Position numbers and translations under genes: made by a program
In this document: positions 6,676 through 13,029 of the stretch, piece after piece
Layout: every line of letters begins with the position of its first letter
How positions within the stretch are numbered: position 1 is the stretch's first letter
Notes under the pieces: model-generated
The model's input: the letters and a program-made list of their open reading frames with translations, nothing else
Told to the model about the DNA's origin: nothing
The model's database searches: none
Assembly: GCA_007128555.1 (NCBI GenBank)
Contig: SKXF01000232.1
Location: 1 to 13,029 of the forward strand
DNA length: 13,029 bases
Source: Clostridia bacterium
GTDB taxonomy: Bacteria; Bacillota_E; SLMV01; PUMD01
Direction of reading: 5' to 3'

Positions 6676-6809
6676 CTGCCAGTGTTCCCATCTACTACCC
6701 CAGTATCCCTACAACACAGGGGTCCTACTCCATCTCCTTCCATATGGATCGTTCGTTTGAAAGGGACTTCGAACCCTACCTCCTCGCAGCCCCGGCCACG
6801 CTATGTAGG
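6676..6809. other. Short gap between the FAD oxidoreductase and the small ORF
   Basis: No convincing gene, terminator or promoter is seen. The minus strand has a good Shine-Dalgarno-like GAAGGAG at about 6737-6743, but the ATG that follows it directly is terminated after two codons. Another ATG overlapping it opens a 38-codon frame that reads unlike any protein I know. Confidence 0.3.
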
Positions 6810-8288
6810 CTATGTCGTCTCGAAGGAACGTCCTTCCTGCTTGCACAGGCGCCGGACCAGGTTCCGCCCGGACAGTGCCACCGTGGAGATCCCGATCATG
6901 GCCTCTGCCCAGTGGCCCACCATGTGGAAATCGGCCAGGCCGGGCAGCGTGCGGCTCAGGCCCCCAACCATCACCTTCACAGCGCCCTTCGGCACCGGCC
7001 ACGGCTGCATCCCGTGAAAATTACCGGTGTACCGCTCGGTGGTCACCGGGGTGGCCACATCCACCACCTCCACTCGGCTTTGAAGGCCGGGAAAGCGGTC
7101 TTCAAGAAGCCCCATCACCGCTTCGGCATCCCTCGCCTTCATCTGCTCATAACGTCCCCTGTCTGGGACCATCTTGGCCCAGAAATCGTAGGCGGAATCC
7201 AGCGGTACCATGATCACGCTCTTCCCCGGAGGCGCATAGGCCTCACCTGTGTAGATTTCCACGTTGAGATGATCCCTCTTCAGACCTGCGATCTGCACCG
7301 CAGTTTCCATGAAAATCATCAGGGCCGCGGGCTCACCCGAGAGATCCTGGTCCACTCCAAGGGAAACATGGACGCCAAAGCTCTGGGGATCCGTCGGGGG
7401 GCCCTGGTAGTAAGACCTGATCAACCCAGTGGCATATCTTCCTTCCAGCATCTCAAAGATGGTCGTTCTACCGTCGGCGGCCGATACGATGACATCGGCC
7501 CGGACCTCAGATCCTGTGGCCAGGCGCACCCCCACGGCGCGGTCGCGTTCCACAAGGACTCGATCGACCTCCGATCCATAGTGGACCTCACCGCCCAGTT
7601 GCCGATAGCGCTTCTCGATCGCCCGGGCAAAGGATCGCGAGTCGACTCCCGGCCTCCCCAGGGTGTGGTTGTGACAGCCCGCCAGAAAGCCCAGGTGCAC
7701 GCCCATGGGTACGCCGGGGATGCCGTATTGAAGACGGGGAAAGGCCCTTCGCAGGAAAGGATCCTCGAAACGGCGGGCAAAATCATCCAGGGATACCCTC
7801 ATCCAGCGAGGCGCGGTCGCCAGTTGGGGCGCCAGCCGGATCAACTCCATCGGCCTGTACAGGGGTAGCGCCAGGAACTCGAACTTGCTGAAGCGTCGAA
7901 TCCCTCCGACATACTCATCAATCAGCCGGGCATCTCCCGGCGCCCGTTCCTTCAGATGCTCAGCCAGCCGATCTGGGTCCGTGTACGCACTGAACGCCCT
8001 GCCCCCAGGATCCTCACACCGCACGAAAACATCGTCGAAAGCCATCGGTAGGTCTGCCGTCCCCAGCTCTTCCCAGATCGGATAATACCGGGACGCAGGA
8101 CTTGCCCCGGCCAGGTGGTGGATGCAGCCATCGAGAACGTAGCCCTTTCGCGTCCAGGAGGTGCAGAGTCCTCCCGGCCCGTCGTGCCTTTCGAGGATCT
8201 GAGCCTGGTAGCCGTTCATCTGGGCGTAGCACCCGGTGACCAGACCGGCGATCCCGGCCCCGATGATGATCATGCTTCTTTTTTGCAT
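6810..8288 (-). CDS. NAD(P)/FAD-dependent oxidoreductase, phytoene desaturase/CrtI-like
   Basis: This is a flavoprotein of the amine oxidase/phytoene dehydrogenase superfamily, 492 residues. The N-terminal Rossmann fold shows IIIGAGIAGLVTG (7-19) with Glu33 to bind the FAD ribose and the second glycine motif GPGGLCTSW (37-45). Near the C-terminus VGHWAEAMIGISTVALSGR matches the FAD-contacting segment that CrtI-type enzymes write as VGxxTxPGxGxPxVxxSG. No signal peptide is seen. The substrate cannot be inferred: relatives include carotenoid desaturases, retinol saturase-like enzymes and many unassigned bacterial proteins, and no terpenoid gene is nearby. ATG 8288 has AGGAG 6 bases upstream. 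It lies on the same strand as the M20-like gene and may share its transcript. Confidence 0.88.
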   Translation of the reverse strand: MQKRSMIIIGAGIAGLVTGCYAQMNGYQAQILERHDGPGGLCTSWTRKGYVLDGCIHHLAGASPASRYYPIWEELGTADLPMAFDDVFVRCEDPGGRAFSAYTDPDRLAEHLKERAPGDARLIDEYVGGIRRFSKFEFLALPLYRPMELIRLAPQLATAPRWMRVSLDDFARRFEDPFLRRAFPRLQYGIPGVPMGVHLGFLAGCHNHTLGRPGVDSRSFARAIEKRYRQLGGEVHYGSEVDRVLVERDRAVGVRLATGSEVRADVIVSAADGRTTIFEMLEGRYATGLIRSYYQGPPTDPQSFGVHVSLGVDQDLSGEPAALMIFMETAVQIAGLKRDHLNVEIYTGEAYAPPGKSVIMVPLDSAYDFWAKMVPDRGRYEQMKARDAEAVMGLLEDRFPGLQSRVEVVDVATPVTTERYTGNFHGMQPWPVPKGAVKVMVGGLSRTLPGLADFHMVGHWAEAMIGISTVALSGRNLVRRLCKQEGRSFETT

Positions 8289-8554
8289 CGGTTTCTCCTA
8301 TCTGCAAAGGCCATCATCTGTCCACAAGGAGGGCAACTTTCTCCGCACCCGACGGAAACGGCTGGCAAAGACCACTACGCTATAAGATCCCCTGCTGAGC
8401 CCTCCCTACCCGGCGCAAAACCAGCCAATCATCGTCAACAAGGTGAACCTAATGGGCAATGGACAGGTTCCCGGGGAGGACAGCGGAGATCCAATGGTTT
8501 ACTGCGGCATGCAGGTCGATCATCTCGAGGCGTTTGCCGATGCCCCGTGGAACC
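8289..8554. other. Upstream region of the FAD oxidoreductase gene
   Basis: About 266 bases without a supported gene. Beyond the AGGAG site of the oxidoreductase I find no -35/-10 pair with acceptable spacing on the minus strand; TTGACG at about 8430-8436 has no matching -10 at 16-18 bases. No riboswitch consensus that I know (T-box, cobalamin, FMN, SAM) is recognisable. Short open frames here lack good starts and protein-like composition. Confidence 0.4.
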
Positions 8555-8596
8555 GGAAAATCGCATCGTGGGCCGGAGGGAAGCCCCCGGCCCACG
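8555..8596 (-). terminator. Strong terminator-like hairpin after the RNase E/G gene
   Basis: The minus strand has a perfect 10-pair stem, CGTGGGCCGG with CCGGCCCACG (8596-8587 and 8576-8567), with a loop that can pair three more G-C pairs. Five bases later comes a short TTTT run (8560-8557). It begins 16 bases after the RNase stop codon. The stem is very stable, but the T-run is short and slightly displaced, so it may instead act as an mRNA 3'-end stabiliser. It separates the RNase gene from the FAD oxidoreductase. Confidence 0.65.
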
Positions 8597-8611
8597 GAAA
8601 AGCTGTTCTGA

Positions 8612-10300
8612 TCACATGATCCGGGCCCTCGCGTAGGTCCGGTATGCCTTCACGATCTCGACCTTGGTCGTATCTCCGACAAACCGCCCCCCTGCCTCAA
8701 CGTCAATGACGTAACCTTCGACCCTGGCAATCCCATCCTTGGCATTGGAAACATGGGGCTCCTCGATCTTGAGCTCCAGGACATCGCCCTCCTTGACCGG
8801 CAGAGCCTGCTTCTCCACGTCCTCCCGATTGCCCATTGCCACGATCTTCATCTCCTCGGGGTGGCACGACTCGGCACCCCGAACGTACACGCTGCGGCCC
8901 GTCTGCTCCTCCAATTTCTTCAAGTTACTACCGCCAGCGCCGATCACCAGCGCCGCAACAGAGGGATGGACTTCAATGAGAAGGGCCTGGGCCGAAGACT
9001 GCATCAGCGCCTTGCGAATCTCCGAACGCACCTTGCCGCCCATGGTGTGTTCCGAAACCACCTGGCCTGACCCCTCGCAGTAAGGGCATGGCTTCAGAAG
9101 TATGTCTCCCAGGCTCTCCTTGACCTTCTTCCTCGTCATCTCTACCAGGCCCAACTGGGTAATGCCCAGCACCGTGGCTTTTGTCTTGTCCCGGCTCAGA
9201 GCATTCTCCAGGACCTCGACAACCTTCTCGCGGTTCTTCGGAGCATCCATATCAATGAAGTCGATAATGATGATCCCACCGATGTCGCGGATCCGAAGCT
9301 GCCGGGCAATCTCCTCGGCTGCTTCAAGATTGGTCTTGACCACCGTGGTCTGCAGATCCGCCGACCCCACGTACCGTCCCGTGTTAACATCGATGGAGGT
9401 GAGGGCCTCGGTCCGATCGAACACGAGATACCCGCCACAGTCCAGCCAGACCCGCCGCGAAATGGCCCTTTCGATCTCCTCGTTGATCCCGCGCTTGTCA
9501 AAAAGCTGTCCCTTCTCGCGATACAGCTTGACCACTCGTTTACGCGAAGGTGCCAGTACATCCAGAAGACCGAGAATCTTCTCATACTCTCCCCGGTCAT
9601 CGACCAGTAGAGAGGTCACATTCGCATCCAGGCAGTCCCTCAGGACACGGTAGCTCAGCCCCATGTCCTGGTAAAGAAGGGCCGGAGCCCTGGCATTTCG
9701 GCTCTTCTTCTGGATCTTCCTCCATTGCTCCACCAGGAAATTGTAGTCGTCGCTGAGTTCTTTCGTTCCCTTTCCCTCCGCCACCGTTCGCACGATCAAT
9801 CCGGTGCCCGGGTCGCGGATGGATTGGGCAATCTGTTTCAGTCGAGACCGCTCCTTGTCATCGGTGATCCGCCGGGACACGCCGACATAGTCCACCACCG
9901 GCATCAACACCAGGTAACGGCCCGGCAGGGTCACGCTCCGGGTGACCCTCGCCCCCTTGCTGCCGATCGGCTCCTTGACGATCTGGACCATCACCCGCTG
10001 TCCCCGGTGGACCAACTTGCTGATGGGAGCCCTCTTAACATTGTCGGGAAGCTCGTCCTCCTCCTCGCTTCGCACCGGGTATGCATCATCGACGTACAGA
10101 AAGCCATTCCGCTCCAGGCCCACATCGACGAAGCATGCCTCCATACCCGGGAGGACATTCTCCACCCTACCCATATAGACATTACCAGCGATCCGCTCAC
10201 TCGTAGGGCGCTCAATATAGAATTCCACGAGCTGCTGCGCCTCCGTTATTGCCACACGCACTTCGTCCTGGTCAACACTGACCAGGATTTCCTTCTTCAT
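8612..10300 (-). CDS. rng: Ribonuclease E/G family endoribonuclease with C-terminal KH-like and TRAM region
   Basis: RNase E/G cuts single-stranded, AU-rich RNA in rRNA maturation and mRNA decay. The 562-residue product has an S1-type RNA-binding domain (about 36-125) and the catalytic core with the two magnesium-binding aspartates: Asp304 in ALTSIDVNTGR and Asp347 in IIIIDFIDMD. The Zn-link is CPYC (405-408). The C-terminal extension shows a KH-like segment (VIGAGGSNLKKLEEQTGR, about 452-469) and a TRAM-like domain (about 500-562). E. coli RNase G ends near the Zn-link region, so this is the longer Firmicutes-style form. ATG 10300 was chosen over GTG 10318 and ATG 10309 because GGGAG lies 9 bases before it. 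A strong hairpin precedes the gene. Confidence 0.93.
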   Translation of the reverse strand: MKKEILVSVDQDEVRVAITEAQQLVEFYIERPTSERIAGNVYMGRVENVLPGMEACFVDVGLERNGFLYVDDAYPVRSEEEDELPDNVKRAPISKLVHRGQRVMVQIVKEPIGSKGARVTRSVTLPGRYLVLMPVVDYVGVSRRITDDKERSRLKQIAQSIRDPGTGLIVRTVAEGKGTKELSDDYNFLVEQWRKIQKKSRNARAPALLYQDMGLSYRVLRDCLDANVTSLLVDDRGEYEKILGLLDVLAPSRKRVVKLYREKGQLFDKRGINEEIERAISRRVWLDCGGYLVFDRTEALTSIDVNTGRYVGSADLQTTVVKTNLEAAEEIARQLRIRDIGGIIIIDFIDMDAPKNREKVVEVLENALSRDKTKATVLGITQLGLVEMTRKKVKESLGDILLKPCPYCEGSGQVVSEHTMGGKVRSEIRKALMQSSAQALLIEVHPSVAALVIGAGGSNLKKLEEQTGRSVYVRGAESCHPEEMKIVAMGNREDVEKQALPVKEGDVLELKIEEPHVSNAKDGIARVEGYVIDVEAGGRFVGDTTKVEIVKAYRTYARARIM

Positions 10301-10336
10301 AGTTTCCATCTCCCACACAAAAAAGTGATCTCGTGC

Positions 10337-10362
10337 CCCTGGACCTCTTAGAGGTCCCAGGG
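10337..10362 (-). promoter_or_regulatory. Intercistronic hairpin with the upstream stop codon in its loop
   Basis: An 11-pair stem (CCTGGGACCTC side at 10362-10351, GAGGTCCAGG side at 10347-10337) carries one bulged base and a 3-base loop. That loop is exactly the TAA stop codon of the TIGR03936 gene. A T6 run follows 12 bases later, too far for a standard terminator. The hairpin sits about 37 bases before the RNase E/G start codon, so it could control or be cleaved by the RNase it precedes. Confidence 0.6.
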
Positions 10363-11043
10363 CTCAATTCTGTTTCCATCCTCAAGCCGGTACATGTCCG
10401 ACCGATGCATCCGTACCGGTAGATCTTCCCTGCCTGGACCTGCCAGGGATGCCAGGGCCGCCAAAAACTCCTGCGGCCTGACGTTATGCTGCCCTCCCAG
10501 GGCCATGTCCGCGGAGAGTTGAATCCCTCCGCCGTCTGCACAAAACATGCTCACGTCGTATACGTGGGGCCTTATGTCGACCATGCGGTCGGATTTCTTA
10601 TGCCGTTTTCTCAGCACGACCACTTCATCCCGGTCGACGAAGGAACGCACCGCCTCCGCCAATGGCTCCATCCGATCCGTTTCCAGGTGATAACGGTATT
10701 GGGAAGTATTTATCACCGATGTCAGGCTTGGTCCCTCCGGCGGCACCGGGCGAGCCTCGCGCACACAAAAACCCCCTGGAAACGCATCATTCATCCCTTT
10801 TTGCACCCGTCCAGCACCCACGCTCCCATCGGTCATCAGATCCACAAACTCTGCCTCACTTGAAAGGCCCACCGGGCGGGCAGCCGCAAAGGAGACCAGG
10901 AGGTGCGGGTTGAACCCCTCGCTGTACCTGACCGGCAGGTTCGCCCTCGTCACCGTCCTCGCCACAACCCGTAGAAATTCCAGGTGGGACACCCACCGGA
11001 CCCTGGGTTCAACCACCAGTTTGCAGCGTATGCGCTCAGACAC
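10348..11043 (-). CDS. TIGR03936 family (DUF2344) radical SAM-associated protein
   Basis: TIGR03936 proteins, also known as DUF2344, are found next to, or fused to, TIGR03960 radical SAM proteins; their function is unknown. The product has the family's N-terminal block: IRCKLVVEPRVRWVSHLEFL, then LPVRYSEGFNPH, and PVGLSSEAEFVDL. The C-terminal part is less conserved. I chose GTG 11043, which has GGTGAG just upstream and gives 231 residues, normal for the family. It overlaps the end of the radical SAM gene by 8 bases. An ATG at 11073 and a longer frame from 11118 are possible but lack Shine-Dalgarno sites and would overlap more of the upstream gene. Confidence 0.88.
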   Translation of the reverse strand: MSERIRCKLVVEPRVRWVSHLEFLRVVARTVTRANLPVRYSEGFNPHLLVSFAAARPVGLSSEAEFVDLMTDGSVGAGRVQKGMNDAFPGGFCVREARPVPPEGPSLTSVINTSQYRYHLETDRMEPLAEAVRSFVDRDEVVVLRKRHKKSDRMVDIRPHVYDVSMFCADGGGIQLSADMALGGQHNVRPQEFLAALASLAGPGREDLPVRMHRSDMYRLEDGNRIEPWDL

Positions 11044-12961
11044 GGGTCTCACCGGGGCACCGCGAAGCGTCATCGTCGAGGGGCGAGGGATCGATCCCAA
11101 GTCTCCCACACACACCACAACCCGGGCAACCCGTCCAACGGCAATCGCCGGTGACCTGTCCCTGGTATGCCCTCGCCCGTTCCCGCTGCAAGAACTCCTT
11201 TGTCACCCCTGCGTCCAGGTGATCCCAGGGCAGGGGCTCGTCCTCGCTCCGGGTGCGCCCGGCGTACTGATGCGCATCTACGCCCACCGCCTCCAGGGCA
11301 GCAAACCAGGTCTGTGGATCAAAGAACTCGGACCAGCCATCAAATCTGCATCCCGCCTCCCACACCCTCTGCACCGCTCCGGCCAGCCGGCGGTCACCGC
11401 GAGAAAAAACGCCCTCAATCAGGCTCATCTCGGGTTCGTGCCAGCTGAACTTGACGCCCCTGCGCGGCAGCTCATCCCGCAGCAGCTGGATCCTCCGCTG
11501 AAACTCCTCCACGGAGAGCTGGGGTTCCCACTGGAAGGGAGTGTGCGGTTTCGGAATGAAACAGGCGACGCTCAGGTTGATACGCAGACTCCGCTTTGAC
11601 TCGGAGAAGGTGCGGTAGATCTCCCGGGCGGTATGCACCAGGGTCGCAATGCCCCGAACATCTTCATCGGTCTCAGTGGGGAGACCGATCATGAAATAGA
11701 GCTTCACCGTATCGCACCCTGAGGCAAAGGCGGCCTCCAGTGAATCCACGTAATTCTCTTCGGAGACTCCCTTATTGATCACGTCCCGCAGGCGCTGCGT
11801 CCCCGCCTCGGGGGCGAGCGTGATCCCGGTGTGGCGAACCTCTCGGACCTTCTCTGCCATCTTCACCGAGAACTCATCGATCCGCAGGGAGGGAAGGGAT
11901 ACGCTGGTGCGGGTCTCGGCGAATCGGCCCGTCAGCTCGTCCATGACCCCCTCGATCTCGGAATAGTCCGTCGTTGACAGCGACGATAGGGACACCTCGG
12001 AATAACCCGTGTTCTCCACCATCTCGTAACAGAGATCCACGACCTTCTCCGGCGACCTCTCCCGGACCGGACGGTAAATCATGCCCGCCATGCAAAACCT
12101 GCATCCCCGGGTACAGCCCCTGAACAACTCCATGACCGCCCGGTCATGGACCATCTCGGCAAAGGGAACCACGGGCCGGGTGGGGAAAGGCACCTCTCCC
12201 AGGTCCCGAACCACCCGCTTCAGGATCCTCGGGGCCCACTCACGCAGGGGCTCAAGGGAGACAAATCCACCCCGGTCATCATAGTGTGGGCGATAAAAAC
12301 CCGGCACATAGATCCCGTCCAGGCGGGCAACCCGCTCCAGGAACCCCTCTCGACCCCCAGGGCGTCCCTCCGCTGCCCAGTTGGCATAACAGTCGACGAT
12401 CTCCAGGGCAATCTCCTCACCGTCACCTAAAACCACGAAATCGAAAAAATCCGCCATAGGTTCGACGTTGAAGGCGCACGGGCCTCCCGCCACAACATAG
12501 GGATCGGTTTCTCCCCGATCCTCCGACCGCAGGGGTATAGATGACATAAAGAGGAGATTCAGGACGTTGGTGTAGGTCATCTCGTACTGCAAGGTGATGC
12601 CAAACAGATCAAAATCCCTGATCGGGCGGCGACTCTCCAGGGAAAACAGGGGAATGTTCCCCTCTGTCAGCAATCGCTCCATGTCCGCGGCCGGGCTGAA
12701 CACGCGTTCAGCAAGGCAGTCCGGATGCCCATTGAGCACCCCGTACAGGATCTGCGTTCCCAGGTGTGACATCCCCACCTCGTACAGATCAGGATACGCC
12801 AGGGCAAACCTGACCTGGGTCTCATCCCAGTCCTTTTTCACCGCGTGCAACTCGCCCCCCATGTACCTGCTGGGGCGGTCCACCTGCGGCAGAAGTCTGT
12901 CAACGCAATGCGCCAGATCCAATATCTCGCTCCTTTCGGACCGGCTTGTCCCCCCAATCAT
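11036..12961 (-). CDS. TIGR03960 family radical SAM protein
   Basis: This is an uncharacterised radical SAM protein of 641 residues that uses a [4Fe-4S] cluster and S-adenosylmethionine. The N-terminal half (about 25-250) resembles a B12-binding-like fold without an obvious DxHxxG cobalamin motif and contains ALAYPDLYEVGMSHLGTQIL and the VVAGGPCAFN and VVLGDGEE signatures. The radical SAM core starts near 275 with the cluster motif CTRGCRFC (Cys283, 287, 290) and includes LAPEAGTQRLRDVINKG and LYFMIGLPTETDEDV. The C-terminus holds a second Cys cluster, CRWTGCPGCGVC (607-618). I chose ATG 12961, which has GAGGG about 10 bases upstream and gives a sensible start; the frame stays open to 13027 and toward the window edge, so a longer protein is possible. 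Confidence 0.9.
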   Translation of the reverse strand: MIGGTSRSERSEILDLAHCVDRLLPQVDRPSRYMGGELHAVKKDWDETQVRFALAYPDLYEVGMSHLGTQILYGVLNGHPDCLAERVFSPAADMERLLTEGNIPLFSLESRRPIRDFDLFGITLQYEMTYTNVLNLLFMSSIPLRSEDRGETDPYVVAGGPCAFNVEPMADFFDFVVLGDGEEIALEIVDCYANWAAEGRPGGREGFLERVARLDGIYVPGFYRPHYDDRGGFVSLEPLREWAPRILKRVVRDLGEVPFPTRPVVPFAEMVHDRAVMELFRGCTRGCRFCMAGMIYRPVRERSPEKVVDLCYEMVENTGYSEVSLSSLSTTDYSEIEGVMDELTGRFAETRTSVSLPSLRIDEFSVKMAEKVREVRHTGITLAPEAGTQRLRDVINKGVSEENYVDSLEAAFASGCDTVKLYFMIGLPTETDEDVRGIATLVHTAREIYRTFSESKRSLRINLSVACFIPKPHTPFQWEPQLSVEEFQRRIQLLRDELPRRGVKFSWHEPEMSLIEGVFSRGDRRLAGAVQRVWEAGCRFDGWSEFFDPQTWFAALEAVGVDAHQYAGRTRSEDEPLPWDHLDAGVTKEFLQRERARAYQGQVTGDCRWTGCPGCGVCGRLGIDPSPLDDDASRCPGETRV

Positions 12962-13029
12962 TATATAGAAACCCTCGCACAGACAGAAACCTTCCATCCT
13001 GCAGGCCGGGGAAACCCTTCCAGCCATCA

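Noticed and set aside
5645..6760. A 371-codon plus-strand frame across the M20-like gene
   Set aside because: Same reason: mirror of the minus-strand codons, unusual composition, no recognisable domain.
6763..6780. A tRNA T-arm-like sequence (GGGTTCGAAGTCCC on the minus strand), perhaps a tRNA fragment at an insertion edge
   Set aside because: The loop does not fit a standard T-loop (8 bases, wrong residue at position 60) and no other tRNA arms are found beside it.
6381..7868. A 495-codon open frame on the plus strand
   Set aside because: It is fully antisense to the M20-like and FAD oxidoreductase genes, has His/Pro/Arg-rich non-protein composition and no Shine-Dalgarno. High-GC genes often leave long open antisense frames.
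10319..10362. A rho-independent terminator between TIGR03936 and the RNase gene
   Set aside because: The T6 run is 12 bases from the stem, too far for a standard terminator, so it is reported as a regulatory hairpin instead.
12950..12970. A TATAAT-like box overlapping the radical SAM start codon
   Set aside because: No -35 box at 16-18 bases upstream, and a promoter inside the start codon would not serve this gene.

Overview
The window reads as chromosomal DNA of a fairly GC-rich (roughly 55-60% by eye) member of the Firmicutes/Bacillota, most likely an anaerobic, Clostridia- or Limnochordia-like lineage. The best clue is a ribosomal protein L27 carrying the cleavable N-terminal extension typical of Firmicutes, next to its dedicated protease gene prp. 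The gene order rplU-prp-rpmA-obgE-nadD-LCP-rsfS, preceded by the TIGR03960/TIGR03936 radical SAM pair and an RNase E/G gene, also fits deep-branching Firmicutes. No phage, transposon, CRISPR or toxin-antitoxin system is visible.

All supported genes are on the minus strand, so transcription runs from high to low coordinates. In that order: a TIGR03960-type radical SAM protein (upstream edge close to the window end) overlaps its TIGR03936 partner. A strong hairpin with the partner's stop codon in its loop follows, then an RNase E/G with a C-terminal KH-like/TRAM extension, ending in a strong terminator-like hairpin (8555-8596). Next is a stretch that looks like an accessory insertion: a phytoene-desaturase-like FAD oxidoreductase, a small unrecognised ORF, and an M20-family peptidase homologue that seems to have lost most of its metal ligands.

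After a 307-base gap with one good extended -10 promoter, a second possible one and a leader hairpin comes the ribosome and GTPase cluster: rplU (L21), prp, rpmA (L27), obgE, nadD, then an LCP (LytR-CpsA-Psr) cell-wall ligase behind a possible internal promoter, and rsfS. Last comes a tRNA-Ala(GGC) with its own near-consensus promoter; its 3' end is cut by the window edge.

The core theme is ribosome assembly and RNA metabolism: L21, L27 and its maturation protease, the 50S assembly GTPase Obg, the ribosome silencing factor RsfS and RNase E/G. NAD synthesis (NadD) and envelope polymer attachment (LCP) are attached. The most unusual element is the FAD oxidoreductase/degenerate M20 pair placed between the RNase gene and rplU. 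The most interesting conserved but poorly understood element is the radical SAM/TIGR03936 pair beside the RNase.
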